A DNA stretch of 64,000 bases from Diabrotica undecimpunctata (GCF_040954645.1 NC_092806.1:160514328-160578327); one strand, 5' to 3'. Shown: positions 1 through 11,613, counted from the first letter of the stretch. The notes: generated by a model from the letters alone, not told the origin. Program-made: numbers and translations.

Positions 1-14
1 CCCGGCCTGGCTCT

Positions 15-1090
15 GGGCGGCCCTGCTAGACAGTATAGGAAATAAAGTATTTTATTTCCATTACTTGTTCAATACTGATGCCATCAATTTTTATTTTACA
101 TCTGGTTGGTTCTTTGCTGACTACTATTGTTTTCTGAGATGTGATTGTCATATTAAATCATTTTGCTCTTATGTTAAATCTGTGGACCAGTCTTTACAGA
201 CTATCTTCATCTTGGGCTATCAATATTGCGTCGTCTGCGTAACAGAGTATTTTTATTTCTTTGTTTCCCATTCGATACCCTCTTCCTTTGTTAACGCTTT
301 CGATGATTTCATCCATGATCAAATTGAAGAACATTGGGCTCAATGAATCCCCTTGTCTTATTCCGCTGCCGATTTCTATAGGTTCTGTAAGTTGGCCATC
401 TATTCTGACTTGAATTTTGTTGTTTTGGTAGATGTTTTCGATAGTTTTTATAGTATTTAGGTGAACTTCTCTATTATACAGAAGATGGATTACATCTTTG
501 AGTCTTACTTTGTCAAACGCTTTCTTTAGGTCAATCAGACACAGAAATGCTGGTCTATTATACTCTAGTGATTTCTCAGTAATTTGCTTTATAACGAATA
601 TTGCATCTGTAATCTGTACACGATCTTCCACTACGAAAACCCTGTTGTTCATCTGCTAAACTTATCCTCTGATTTATTAGCACTTGTAAAATTTTAGTTG
701 TAAGTTATAGCGTACGATTTAACTAGTTAAATACCTCTGTAGTTTTCTGGCTGGTTTTATCTATTTTTTTGAATAGTAGAATTAGTTCGCTCGTTCTCCG
801 TTCTTCTGGTATTTTATTGTGTTTTATAATTTTACTAATTAATGATGTTTTGTTCTGTCATTGTTGCTCCACAATATTTCAGTAATTCGTTTGGTATGTC
901 GTCTTTACCTGCTGCTTTTCTGTTCTTCAGGTTTTCAAGTATTTTTTGAACTTCCTGTACATTTAAATTAAGATCTTCATTTGTGGTAATTTCTGGTGTT
1001 TCCGGTTTTAGCGTCGTTTGTTCTTCCTCTGCATAGAGCTTTTTTAGGTAATCAATCCACGTATCCTTTTCTATGTGTTTTTAGTTGTTT
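15..1090 (-). pseudogene. Non-LTR retrotransposon reverse transcriptase fragment
   Basis: Read on the minus strand, this encodes most of a LINE reverse transcriptase. The N-terminal part (about 1080 to 835) reads as a linker plus LKNRKAAGKDDIPNELLKYC. An open stretch 652-194 holds motif A (CLIDLKKAFDKV), the GIRQGDSLSPMFFNLIMDE motif and the catalytic box CYADDAILIA. Downstream (about 190 to 15) the frame continues with one stop as the usual post-RT connector (MTITSQKTIVVSKEP). There are stops near 835 and 160, so the copy is dead. The endonuclease domain is not visible, and the 3' end runs off or stops near the window edge. I can place it only as an RT of the APE-type LINE group, not in a clade. 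Confidence 0.85.
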
Positions 1091-1099
1091 ATTTTTATG

Positions 1100-1320
1100 T
1101 GTTTTAGTTGGGTGGATCGAGACAGAATTGTTGCCGGTCCGAAGCCCGGATAAAGGAGGAGGGGGTCTACAGCCAGGTTAGCAACCTACTGATAGACTTT
1201 GAAACCATACAGCTCATAGAAACAGGATTATGCCTCGGAACAAGAATGATTTCATTACGACGACTAACGCGAGAAAGAGGACAACGAATTTATGACCGTT
1301 TTGGAGTGTAATTTTCCTCG
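1100..1320 (+). other. GC-richer repeat-like block
   Basis: A block noticeably richer in G+C than its surroundings, containing GGTCCGAAGCCCGGATAAAG. It looks like the 5' untranslated leader of an insect non-LTR element, but no ORF of such an element follows in this orientation. It abuts the minus-strand RT fragment on its left. The assignment is a pattern impression only. Confidence 0.3.
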
Positions 1321-1334
1321 TCAAGACGGATTGC

Positions 1335-1800
1335 TTGAAAATTTGGTTCCTCTTGCCCATTGGCGCACCTAGAATTTTCCTGTGGGGAGTTTTGGTTGGG
1401 CACCGAATTTTTTTTGTATCCTACCTCCATTTTGAGTATTTAAAATTTGTGAGAAACAGTGTCGGAATAGTGCCCAAAACCCCCTGGGTTACTCTTACCA
1501 CCTACTCCACTTTTGGACTCGAGCCCAGTGTTGCTTATACTTGGGGGGTGAAAACCACTCCTTCTCGGGGGTGAAAAAATATACGTTTAAAATAAGTGCG
1601 GAAATGGATAAATTGAATAATTCTAAGCAACTTTTATTCTATAGAGTATTTTCACGAAGTCAATACTTTTTGAGTTATTTGCGAGTGAAAATGTTCATTT
1701 TTATAAATAAAAACTACTTTTTCAGACGGATCTTCAGAAATAACTCAAAAAGTATTTATCGAAAAAAAATTACAAGGTAATATCGCTGTATTTCACGTTA
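1335..1800. repeat. Repeat-like segment with 17-bp inverted repeat
   Basis: Starts with a GGCGCACC-type motif often seen at ends of dispersed insect repeats. It contains an exact inverted repeat, TACTTTTTGAGTTATTT at 1664-1680 and its complement at 1738-1754, with a 57-bp loop. No coding potential is convincing. Confidence 0.35.
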
Positions 1801-3400
1801 ACTTACTGACTTACATCAATTCATTTTAGTCAAGAAAAATATTTTTATTTTATATTATAATATAATGAATAAAAATATTTCGTAAATAAGTAGATCTCTT
1901 ACTGTACTGTAAATTTAAATATAATTTATTGTCATAGACCGAAGGATGAAAGTGAAAATTATCACATTCGCTGACGTCACACCGACAAATTGATTAAATA
2001 CGTTCGTATTTTAATTTTATGTCATGTCAAGTGATAATTAATCGTCCTAAAACGTTCATTATCGTTATTTGTTGTGCATAATTCATGAGTTTTGTCACAA
2101 TTGATCAGCTTTGTTTACTTGATCACTTTTAATTACTTATTAAGTGACCTTTGTATATTTTAACTGTGTTGTTGAACTAAGTATATATACTCCTACAAAT
2201 GATATTTGTTATCCTGTTGATGGATAATTAAGATTGTCGATTTAATAAGAAATTAATAAGTCGTAGAAAGAAACGGCCTAAAATTCTTCAAGATTGTTTC
2301 CAAAATTTTCTTCATATTTATCACTTCAAGATTAATAAATCATACAATTATTTGTAAAACTGTTTTAAAGAAATAACAGTTACAGTCGTTCTGAAAATCG
2401 AAGTTACAAAAACTTACTCAATAATTTTTTCGAGAAAAACATTGTATACAATATTACAAGGTTTTATAAAAAATATTCATCAATAATAAAAATTTTCAAT
2501 ATTGCAACAATGGTTACAACGTTTTTTCTACCAAGTGATTACTACCAAGTGAGCACTTATAATGAGGTTATTTTGTTATATAACTTTATATTTACATAAG
2601 ATAGGATAGGAGTTGTTAGACCAAAATAAAGGTTTTCCTTTATAGATGTCATTTAAGCCATAGTTGAAAAACATTGTTAGTGGAGTTACAATGTTATTCA
2701 TAGCAGGTGTCGATATGTTTTACAATATCGTTATTTTGGCTCAATTATAAGACGAGAAAACACAAAACTAAAGAGCGACAAAACGTATAATAGAAAACAT
2801 CTACAAACAGAAGTTAATGTGTCTTACACCGTGCTTGTGACAATCTTCTGCACTCAATATTTCCGAAAAAGTAACATCACTTCTTCTAAAAGTTGCTTTA
2901 ACAATTTTTCGATACAAACGTACCGAGGATAAATCGTTATCTTTGGTAGGTACTATATAATTTCGTCATATACTTTTATTGGTTTGTTCACTTATCTATC
3001 CAACAGATAATCACATAATCCGTATTACGCAAATTGTTTACATACTTCCATAAATGTTCTGTAAAATAATAATGGTACGTAATTGGAACTTAATGTCGAT
3101 TTTCAGATACTTCTTGTCTTGTACTTGCAATTTACAACGAATTTTTGTTTATTGACATCTAAGAAATTTTAAAATCTGTTTCACAATAAAAACAATGATT
3201 AAAATTATTACTAAAAACGGCTCAAAACACAATGGTTGTCACCGTTGAAGGTGTACCTTGCTTCCACAACTTTGTGCACTATCTTGATCGGTTAGGTTAG
3301 ATAGGTCGAGAGATCATATCTCTTCAATTTCTTCGCTTGTTGTTGTTGAGAAGATTGTATGTCAGGGTATTAGGATACACGCCTAGCCATCTTGATATTG
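1801..3400. other. No recognised feature
   Basis: AT-rich sequence without convincing coding regions, tRNA or clear repeats on either strand. A CRE-like TGACGTCA occurs at about 1971 but has no identified gene beside it. Confidence 0.5.
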
Positions 3401-3404
3401 TTCA

Positions 3405-3599
3405 GATTTTTTTTAACTCTTCAGGGAATTTTACTACCTGCAGATCTCTAAGCAAAATATTGTTGTGGACATACCAAGTGGCATTAGCGATTGTTCGTAG
3501 AACTTTTGATTGAAATCTGTGTATTTTGATAACATTAGATTTGCTGTTGATTCCTAGAGCTCTAGATCCATTGAAACTCTTATTTCTATTTTCTTCCAA
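3405..3599 (-). pseudogene. Jockey-like LINE C-terminal remnant
   Basis: The minus-strand peptide contains IHRFQSKVLRTIANATWYV followed by NNILLRDLQV. This matches the conserved tail of Jockey-type LINE polyproteins, where a QSK-LR-I-NAPWYV-N-DL pattern precedes the stop. Only about 65 codons survive and nothing upstream continues it, so it is a short relic. Confidence 0.65.
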
Positions 3600-3715
3600 T
3601 GAAAAGTTTTAAGGCATATACGTAGTTCAAATTTACAATCATTGATTAATTTCAATGTTTTTACTTTAATTAAAATGAACTGCCTTGTACCTTGAATAAA
3701 ACTTCGAAAGACTAA

Positions 3716-4870
3716 GCCCCCTTTCAGACGAGGATACTGTATCCGAGATACGCGTATCCGAGATGCAGATATTACATAGACTCAAATGGAGCTTTTCACA
3801 CGAGACGCGCGAGAGATACAGTATGCGAAATACCGAATTCAGTATCTCGGACCTTCCTGTCGCCGACGACTGAATGCGTATCCCAGATACAGAAGAAACA
3901 TTACGTTAAATGAACGCTTTCAGACACGAATACTTTTGCACCACATTCCATAGACGCGCGATTTTCTGTCGAATATTGTGAATGAGCAACGAAAGAAAGA
4001 CGGTGTTTTCTGAATATAGTTAAATAATGGAGCGTACTGTATTTGATAGTGACAAATTTATTTGTTTGGTACAATCATATTCCTGTCTATGGGATACAGC
4101 ATCGCCAGATTACTGCAATAGAAATAAAAAGCAGCAGTGCTGGGTCGAAAATTCTAAGCGACAATTTTGAGGCCATGACTGCAGTACAGCAAAATAAATA
4201 TGGTAAGAAATAAACATGTTTTTATTATAAATACATAGTAGAATAGTTTAATATTTTGTTTCATACGTATACAGTTTAGTTTTAAAAGTTTGCTAATTGG
4301 AATTTTGATTATTTAACGAATATCAAACTACATTATTGTGAAAGGAATACGGTCATTTTTTATTTAGGGCGAGGTAAACAATTTACAAATTGGAGATAAG
4401 TACACATATTTATTTTAAATTTAAGTCATAGACTTTAACTTTAAAAAGTCATAGAAAGTCGTTCTTTTGATGAAATAATTCTACGCATAGTTGTGTCTTT
4501 TTTACTCAATTGAATTTCCAAAATTTTATGAAGTTCTTCAAACGACTTCACAGACATTCGAAAATAATTAAAAAACTTCGATGGATCTTGCAATAAATCT
4601 TGATACAGCGAACTATACGTTCCCTTGGTTTCTCTTAATTCTACAATAGGATGAACCCACAAATTACGTCGTCTTTTCAGTTTCTTTTTATTTAATATGT
4701 ACCACAGCATAATACACTCTTCTACATCCATAATCCAAAAATATAACCGCACTGCACTGCTACTATTTTCATACTGACGAGCATGCCCGTGAATCTGATA
4801 CAGCCGCCATCGAAAATTCTGTATCTCGCATACAGTATCTCGCATACAGTATCCTCGTCTGAAAACCCTC
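3716..4870. mobile_element. PIF/Harbinger DNA transposon, internally decayed
   Basis: The ends are inverted repeats: the left end reads TTTCAGACGAGGATACTGTA from 3722, and the right end (4830-4864) is its complement. The outermost bases are G-C rich and less well matched. A direct TAA flanks both ends (3713-3715 and 4871-4873), the expected 3-bp target duplication of PIF/Harbinger. Inside, variants of GTATCNGAGATAC recur several times near each end, consistent with subterminal binding repeats. A Harbinger-type nuclease N-terminus lies at 4441-4845. At 1155 bp the element is too short to hold a full transposase plus its Myb-like partner. Confidence 0.85.
4441..4845 (-). pseudogene. Harbinger transposase N-terminal fragment
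   Basis: A 134-codon frame containing RRRNLWVHPIVELRETKG, then YSSLYQDLLQDPSKFFNYFRM and SFEELHKIL. This is the conserved N-terminal region of Harbinger-type transposases (the W-HPI-R--GEY--LY-EL pattern before the DDE_4 nuclease domain). The catalytic DDE part is absent, deleted within the element. The first codons of the frame lie in the right terminal inverted repeat and are probably not a true start. Confidence 0.8.
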
Positions 4871-4873
4871 TAA

Positions 4874-5780
4874 GCCACTAGCAAATACGCTAGATTTTCT
4901 GCAAACTAAAAACTCTCTTTATGGGTATCCTTAGCCTAGCATAATTTCACTCAAAAATAAATTAAAAAATTTAAGTGCCAAGATATCCAAATCTGGTGGA
5001 AATACAATATTAACTGATGAATTGAAGGCATCGAGAAAATATTTAAAAAATTACTGATGGTGCGATATCGTCGTGCCGTTTTGAGTGAAATTTCTCATCT
5101 AGAATTTACGCTACTTTGGTTTCCAATATTAGACACCATCTGCATTAACTAAAGAAGACTTTAAATGATTTGAACCAATTTACGAAATTTCCAAATTTTC
5201 TATACTCTTCAATCATTGGAATGATTCGTTTTCTCTTCATGTAAATAGTCTCAAAAGTTGATAATGTAACACCGTGTGTCACTACAACATTTATAAGAGC
5301 TTTTTTTTTATTTGATTGTAAAATTTTAAGTACTTAAGAAGAATTCGTAAGCCATCCACGTGCCTTATAAACGAAGTCGGTGACAACCCACTCAAAAATA
5401 AGATAAAGCATGTCTCTAATAATATCAATTCAAGTGAAAAGTTTGCAAATTCTTCTTAATAATCAAATTAACAATAAAAGTTAAAGGTCAAGGACGAATA
5501 GAAGTGGATACACGTAATTAGTGATCCCGAAATGCCTAAACAAAAATATAATTGTGTTTAAATTTAGCTCTAGAATTTGGCTAGCCCGTGTATTGCGCTA
5601 TTGTGGTAAGGAAGTTGTGTTGAAAGTGATGGATGTATGTTTAGTATACGAGGAATATTCGATATAGTTCTATATATTACAGATTGAACTTTTCAAAATA
5701 TTTAAGAAACTATCACGTCTTGTTCATATATTAATTAATTACACTGATTTAACCTAAACCTAAGATTAATAATATTACAA
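4874..5780. other. No recognised feature
   Basis: AT-rich stretch between a Harbinger element and a Penelope-like remnant. I see no exon, RNA gene or repeat boundary here. Confidence 0.45.
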
Positions 5781-5843
5781 GAATTAATATTAAACTCACC
5801 GACAGGCTTCCAGTTTGAACCACGTCGATTAGACACTACTACA

Positions 5844-6290
5844 CTAATCACTAATCAATGCATTACTGCTACTGGGAACAGCATTTATACCGTCGATGGT
5901 GACGTGGTTTGGGTGAAGGTTGGCGGGAACATTTCTGACGGCAGGATTTTGATTGGAGGGTCGAGAAGACGATATTTTCTTTATAAGAGGTCTCCATGTC
6001 AAAGGTAGCCGGATTCCGTCATCTCTTTTATTGAGACAATTTGGCCTTCTTTCAATTTCTATGGCTTCTCGGTTAATTCTTGGTTTATAGAAGCAGATGA
6101 GAGCTATGGTACTGGAGTTTTCAATTATCAATTATCAATTTTGTGGCCTGTATGAAGGTGGTGTTGACCTAGAGCGAAGAAATCGAATGTTCATAAATCC
6201 TATTTTAGATTCTACGATTTGTTTGACCTATATAATTTTTGTATGGACATTTTGTACATTTACTTTAGAATTATTTCCTTAATATCACAT
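5844..6290 (-). pseudogene. Penelope-like element C-terminal (GIY-YIG tail) remnant
   Basis: The minus-strand peptide has INREAIEIERRPNCLNKRDD followed by GIRLPLTWRP. This is the signature that ends Penelope-like polyproteins after the GIY-YIG endonuclease: RE-IEI-K-PN-NRDDG-LS-W-P. The upstream part down to about 6290 is frameshifted and stop-ridden. The reverse transcriptase is not present. A second Penelope-type 3' end occurs at 51870-52340. Confidence 0.65.
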
Positions 6291-6345
6291 TAATTGTTAC
6301 ATTCATTGTATATTGTTCTGGTTTCTCCACATTTTAAATACGGCA

Positions 6346-7378
6346 TTAGCCCAATCTTCTTGCCCATTCCATTGTGAGTCCTAACAACCGTTGGACATCA
6401 AAAATGTTGTACGTCACGTTTTCACGAGCTACGTAACCCTTTACTTGAGCCCAGATTAATTCTATCGGATTTAACTCGAAATGTTAAGGGGAAGTCTCAA
6501 ATGGTGATGCCTCTATCACGAGCCATTGTATCTACACCATGTCTAATGACACTTATAAGCTCAGCCTTAACCATGTCCTCGGAAAATGGATTTTTGCCCT
6601 AACCAACTCTGCATGTCTGCTTTTCTGGTGGCCATAGTTGATAGTTGTTTTATTAATCGGCTGTGATAAGAAGCGTTTACCGAATTTGACACGATTCTTG
6701 AAAGAAGGGATTCAAACAATTTTTTCAAAGGATTGGGCGTCCATGTCTTCGTGATAATCACCCTCGGTGACTAAAAAAATTAGTACATTATCGTCTGCAA
6801 GCCACTCTCACTACCTATATGGGCAACAATCAGTCGTTGCCCTTTACCCGTTGGTCGTCATAACCCTGTTCATAAACCGTCCCCAAATGCTTGACGATAA
6901 CTCATTACAGTAGTATCTTGCCAGATCTTAGATACTGTGTGACCAGCATTCACCCACGTTTCGTCCAGATAATACATTTTTTGTGGACAGAACGAAACTC
7001 TCTAGAAGATATTTTTGTCGCAATAAAACTAAATCTTCTCTTTCTATTAAGATAGATTTATGGGATCATTTGGCATATATAAATTTTAAATCTCCTTTTA
7101 TTATTAACCTTAACGTGTCTTTACTAATTTTTGGAATGAGATGATTCTCCATTACCTTTATCCTCATGGATTCGAGTTTTGGCGCTTTATTCTCAAAAAA
7201 GAATGAATAGCAGTACGTAAAAATTTTTGCTAGTACTCGTCCCATTCAATTTTTTTTCTATCACGACCATGTACTTTTGGAGATTGCACAATCCCAGTCG
7301 CCTTTTTTCACGTATAACGCGTTCAATTGTCAAAAAGGATACTCCCGTTAAAAATGAACACCGAGCTACAGCTTCCAC
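6346..7378 (-). pseudogene. Decayed DDE transposase (IS630/Tc1-like)
   Basis: Minus-strand pieces in order: an N-terminal helix-turn-helix-like region near 7378-7200 (FLTGVSFLTIERVIREKRR); a middle part at 7190-7010 (KLESMRIKVMENHLIPKISK); NASYHSRLIKQLSTMATRKAD at about 6700-6600; and a C-terminus, ELNPIELIWAQVKGYVAREN, ending in a stop at 6346. NASYHS and ELNPIELIW match the second and third catalytic regions of IS630/Tc1-type DDE enzymes. In this copy the Asp expected just before NASYHS reads Val, and PPYH has become PP-stop-H. Frames shift several times, so it is inactive. Terminal inverted repeats were not found. Confidence 0.7.
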
Positions 7379-7449
7379 TATACATTTTCATACACTCTAC
7401 AGACCATCTGCTTTTCTTCTACTTCTACCGACATAAACTTCCTCTTTCT

Positions 7450-8203
7450 TTGTACATTACTTGGCCCCGCTACGGGGTCCATCTTAATGCTATAAAAAGA
7501 ATAAACATCAATCATATTATCCTGCTGTTTGTCTGTTGTTTACTTACCTCAAAAACTATTTTACAGTTAATAAATATAATAAAGTATATTTAATAAGTAT
7601 GAAACAAAGTCACATTTACAAGAAACAGAACACAACACGCCTATGGACTCTTGCTGATAAAGAAACCGAACGAATAAACTATTTCTCCTATTCCCACTCT
7701 TTCCAAAGACGTAAATATATAAACCAGCGAAGTGTTGATAAGTTTACCGATGTTTCAATGTATTCAACGAACTTGTTCAACTATTCGCTCGTGAATCACA
7801 CCGGTATGTAGAAGGTATATTGTTACTGGGACAAATTTTATGGAGCCATCTTACTTTTAACTTATCCACATTGGCGAAGTATACACAATAAAAATGACCC
7901 CGGTAAGAATTTACTTCTGGCATTTAACATTGTTGCCGTTAGCTCCCAGTTCAATTTGTAGACGAGTCACCTTCAATTGAAAATTGTTATATTTTAGAAA
8001 GTAATGAGTTTAGGTACAGGAAATTCTTCATAACAATGAAAGAGTATCATAAATGAAATATTTTGAAAAAATAAAATATAGGGTTGTACATTTAAAAAAT
8101 ATGAGAAAATCGAAATTATCTTTTGTAGTTCATCCTGTATACGAATACTCGTCAATGATTTCTGTTAAACTTAGTTTGAAAACTAGAACATATTGTTTAC
8201 CAT
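7450..8203. other. No recognised feature
   Basis: AT-rich sequence between a transposase relic and the RTE insertion. It has a short G+C hairpin around 7462-7481 (GGCCCCGCTACGGGGTCC) but no convincing gene. Confidence 0.4.
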
Positions 8204-8282
8204 ACTATGGAAAATTTTATGAAATTTTCCCCTTAGACGTATTTTGCATATTATTTCATAATGTTACAAATGCAAATTTAAT

Positions 8283-8801
8283 TTATGCAAATTTCATAAT
8301 GTTACAATTATTAATATCCATGCCCCAACAGAAGCAGCAGATGAACTAGTAACCGACCAATTCTATGACCAACTACAAGTAGAATGTGAAAACGCACAGA
8401 AGAGAGATGCAGTTATAGTTCTGGGTGATATGAACGCGAAGCTGGGAAAAGAGAAAATATATGCAGAATCCTTTGGTAAGCATAGTTTACATGATATTAC
8501 CAGCAACAACGGTATGAGAGTGGCACAGTTGGCAATGGCAAACAAACTAAGAGTTGTTAGTACGTGTTTTCCTCATAAAAATATTCATAAAGGAACCTGG
8601 ATGATACCTGGTACTAATAAATTTAATCAAATTGATCACATATTAATATCTAAGCGGTGGGCAACCTCCGTAACAGATGTTAGAACATATAGAGGTGCAA
8701 ATTGCGATTCGGACCATTTCTTGGTTATATCGAAGATAAAACAAAGAATATCAATGGTAAGAAAAGAGAAAGGCGCCAAACAAAGAAAATGGAATACATA
8801 A
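8283..8801 (+). pseudogene. RTE endonuclease C-terminal part
   Basis: The frame reads FHNVTIINIHAPTEAADELV, then VIVLGDMNAKLGKEKI, NQIDHILISKRW and NCDSDHFLVISK. These are the conserved AP-endonuclease blocks of LINEs: the HAPT strand, the GD-N-K-G active-site block, the IDHIL block and the terminal SDH with its catalytic His. The N-terminal half, with the first catalytic Asn and Glu, is missing through 5' truncation. The frame stops with TAA at 8799-8801; the RT frame opens at 8803, so one inserted or deleted base separates the two halves of the original ORF. Confidence 0.8.
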
Positions 8802-8802
8802 T

Positions 8803-10893
8803 ATGTTTAAAAATCCTAAAAAGAAGAATGAGTACCAGCAGAAAATAAAAGTAATATTAAATGAAAGAGGAGAACAAAACAACATTGAAGAAGAATGGAA
8901 TATCATCAAAACGACAATTACAAATATGGCAAAGGAAACATTAGGTGAAACCTCAAGCCAAAGAAACGAGGAATGGTTTGACCAAGATTGCCAACAAGTA
9001 ATAAATAGCAAAAATATAGCTAGACAGAAATGTCTACAAAGGGATTCCCGATCGAATAGAAAGGCATATGAAGAACTCAGAAAAGATGCAAAGAAAATAT
9101 GCACAAGGAAAAAGAGAGAAATGTTGAATAGAAAAATACAACAAATTACAGATTATAATAACAGAAGAGAGGCTAGAAAATTTTACAAGGAAATCAAGCA
9201 ATGCACCCAAGGATACATAACAAGATCAACAGTTTGCAAGGACAAAAATGGGGCAGTTATCAGCGAGAAAGAGGAAATAATGGAAAGGTGGAAGGAGCAT
9301 TTTCAAGAGCTGTTAAACCCAGAAAAAGAACAAAACGAAGATGAAGAGATAATTCACCACACAGCAGAACAACTAGTTGAGCAACCAACATTGGAAGAAA
9401 CGATAAACGTCATAAAACATCTAAAAAATAACAAAGCACCTGGCACAGATGGAATAACTGCAGAACTGATAAAGAATGGTGGACATGCGCTATGGAGGCG
9501 TATCCATAAACTAATAGACCGCATATGGACACTAGAAGTCATCCCAGAAGATTGGAAAGTGGGAATCATACTTCCTATGTACAAAGGGGGAGACAAACGA
9601 CTCTGCAAAAATTATAGGGGCATAACAGTTTTAAATGTCATCTACAAGATATTATCAGGAATTATATATAGCCGCCTGGAATCGTTTTCGGAGGAGATTA
9701 TTGGTGAATACCAATGTGGCTTCAGACCAAAGAGGTCAACTATAGACCAAATACATATGTTAAGAGGTATACATGAAAAATGTGTTGAATATAACATACT
9801 TATTTACAACTTGTATATCGATTTCAAACAGGCGTTTGATGGAGTAGATCGACAAAAGATGTTAAAGCAACTATCTATGTTAGGGATACCCAATAAGTTG
9901 GTTAAACTTATACGAATGACTCTGGAGGGTTCCAAAGCTATGGTGAGAATAGATGGAGATATGACGCAGGCCTTTGATATTGAAAATGGAGTTAGACAAG
10001 GGGATGCCTTATCAACAACACTTTTTAATCTAACTTTAGAAGCTGTTGTTAGAAAACTGGATGTAAACGGCTGTATTAATACAAGATCTATGCAAATATG
10101 CGCATATGCGGATGATGTTGCCATAATAAGCCGCAACAAAAGGGTATTGAGCGAAAAAGTTATAGAACTGAAACGAGAAGCTGCTACGTTTGGTCTATAT
10201 ATAAATGAAAGCAAAACAAAATATATGGAGTGCACAAAATCGAATGAACATGAGAATCTGAAGGTAGACAACCATACCTACAAATATGCCTCCACTTTTC
10301 CCTACCTAGGCTCAATAATAAATGACAACAACAACATCAGTCAAGAAATACAAGCACGGATTCTTAGCGGTAATAAGTGCTTTTATGCATACAAAGACTT
10401 AATGAAAAGTAAGTTACTGAATTGTGAGTCTAAGCTGAGAATCTACAAAACAGTAATTAGACCAGTGGTCACATATGGATGTGAAACGTGGACCCTCTCA
10501 ACCACTGATGAAAATCAACTGAGAATATTTGAGCGCAAAATAATAAGAAAGATATTTGGTCCAACCCAATGCAGCGATAGTTCGTGGAGAATTAAAATGA
10601 ACCACGAGCTGGATGAACTAATGCAGAGCGCAGATATTGCCAGATTTGTAAAATCACAAAGACTTAACTGGCTTGGTCACCTAGAAAGAATGCCAGATAA
10701 TCGAGCTGTAAAAGTAGTCCAGAGATGGAAGCCCCAAGGAAACAGAACAAGAGGAAGGCCCCGTAAAAGATGGATAGACGACGTAGAGAGGGATCTTAAA
10801 ACCATGAACATCAGGCAGTGGCGAAGGAAAGTATGCGACAGGGCAGAATGGAAGAACATTGTTAAGCAGGCCAAGACTCACAAAGGGTTGTAG
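8803..10893 (+). CDS. RTE-type LINE reverse transcriptase (696 aa)
   Basis: A long uninterrupted ORF with a lysine- and glutamine-rich linker (residues 1-190), then the reverse transcriptase. Motif 0/1 includes NNKAPGTDGITAELIKNGG (about 207-226). Motif A is YIDFKQAFDGVDR with catalytic Asp about 340. The GVRQGDALS motif follows, and the catalytic box is AYADDVAII with YADD at about 435-438. The C-terminal connector has SQRLNWLGHLERMPDNRAVK and RGRPRKRWIDDVERDL, the usual RTE tail. The ATG at 8803 is only where the frame opens after a frameshift; the native protein began far upstream with the endonuclease. The intact RT suggests a fairly recent insertion. Confidence 0.9.
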   Translation: MFKNPKKKNEYQQKIKVILNERGEQNNIEEEWNIIKTTITNMAKETLGETSSQRNEEWFDQDCQQVINSKNIARQKCLQRDSRSNRKAYEELRKDAKKICTRKKREMLNRKIQQITDYNNRREARKFYKEIKQCTQGYITRSTVCKDKNGAVISEKEEIMERWKEHFQELLNPEKEQNEDEEIIHHTAEQLVEQPTLEETINVIKHLKNNKAPGTDGITAELIKNGGHALWRRIHKLIDRIWTLEVIPEDWKVGIILPMYKGGDKRLCKNYRGITVLNVIYKILSGIIYSRLESFSEEIIGEYQCGFRPKRSTIDQIHMLRGIHEKCVEYNILIYNLYIDFKQAFDGVDRQKMLKQLSMLGIPNKLVKLIRMTLEGSKAMVRIDGDMTQAFDIENGVRQGDALSTTLFNLTLEAVVRKLDVNGCINTRSMQICAYADDVAIISRNKRVLSEKVIELKREAATFGLYINESKTKYMECTKSNEHENLKVDNHTYKYASTFPYLGSIINDNNNISQEIQARILSGNKCFYAYKDLMKSKLLNCESKLRIYKTVIRPVVTYGCETWTLSTTDENQLRIFERKIIRKIFGPTQCSDSSWRIKMNHELDELMQSADIARFVKSQRLNWLGHLERMPDNRAVKVVQRWKPQGNRTRGRPRKRWIDDVERDLKTMNIRQWRRKVCDRAEWKNIVKQAKTHKGL

Positions 10894-10954
10894 CGCCATT
10901 AGAAGAAGAAGAAGACTATGGAAAATTAATAATTATTCATGTATTCCTTCTTTA

Positions 10955-11030
10955 TATACAGGGTGTTTGTTTCATTGCGATATCGAAAAAAAAAAAAAAA
11001 TTGGTCATAACTCGTTAAATACCCTGTATA
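10955..11030. mobile_element. Miniature inverted-repeat element, 76 bp
   Basis: TATACAGGGT at 10955-10964 is exactly inverted at 11021-11030. It looks like one of the tiny CAGGGTGT-ended mariner-type MITEs common in insects, inserted at TA. It lies directly downstream of the RTE 3' target duplication. Confidence 0.55.
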
Positions 11031-11061
11031 AGTAACGTTCACATTGTAAGAAGACGGATTG

Positions 11062-11092
11062 CGAGAGCAATATATATATATATATATATAGT
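11062..11092. repeat. (TA)n microsatellite
   Basis: A short TA dinucleotide run on the left side of the 484-bp palindrome. Confidence 0.8.
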
Positions 11093-11134
11093 GAAAAAGC
11101 GATAAACGCTTGTCATCAACGCTGATCAAATAGA

Positions 11135-11613
11135 ATACAAAACTCAAATATTTGGGTGTGCAGCGGAAGATAGGACAAAGAAGTACTCTTTTTAGTTAAC
11201 CAAGCTTTCGCAAATCTTTATTTGCATCATCAGGGTGCTACAATAAACAAAATTAGTACAAAATACAGAAAAGAATTATTCTGCATCTTACACTAATTGA
11301 GGTTAGTTGTCGTGATGTTTATTAAATGAAATGTGCAACTCATTTGATCCCTACAAATGATGGCTAAAAACAATTTTGGATAGTTTTCGCCATCATTTGT
11401 AGGGATCAAATGAGTTGCACATTTCATTTAATAAACATCACGACAACTAACCTCAATTAGTGTAAGATGCAGAATAATTCTTTTCTGTATTTTGTACTAA
11501 TTTTGTTTATTGTAGCACCCTGATGATGCAAATAAAGATTTGCGAAAGCTTGGTTAACTAAAAAGAGTACTTCTTTGTCCTATCTTCCGCTGCACACCCA
11601 AATATTTGAGTTT

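Larger units (their letters stand above)
8217..10914 (+). mobile_element. RTE-type LINE, 5' truncated, with 13-bp target duplication
   Basis: A nearly complete non-LTR element lies between direct copies of ACTATGGAAAATT at 8204-8216 and 10915-10927. It holds the C-terminal part of an APE-type endonuclease (from about 8283) and a full reverse transcriptase ORF to 10893. Just after the stop is a short AGAAGAAGAAGAAG tail (10901-10914), the kind of 3' microsatellite tail typical of RTE elements, which lack long poly(A). The first about 65 bp inside the duplication are of uncertain origin and overlap a local duplication. The endonuclease and RT are in different frames, so this copy is not autonomous. 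Confidence 0.85.

Noticed and set aside
65..346. Plus-strand 93-codon frame
   Set aside because: It is the antisense shadow of the minus-strand LINE reverse transcriptase; its Cys/Phe/Tyr-rich composition is typical of such shadows.
9804..10271. Minus-strand 155-codon frame
   Set aside because: Antisense shadow of the RTE reverse transcriptase.
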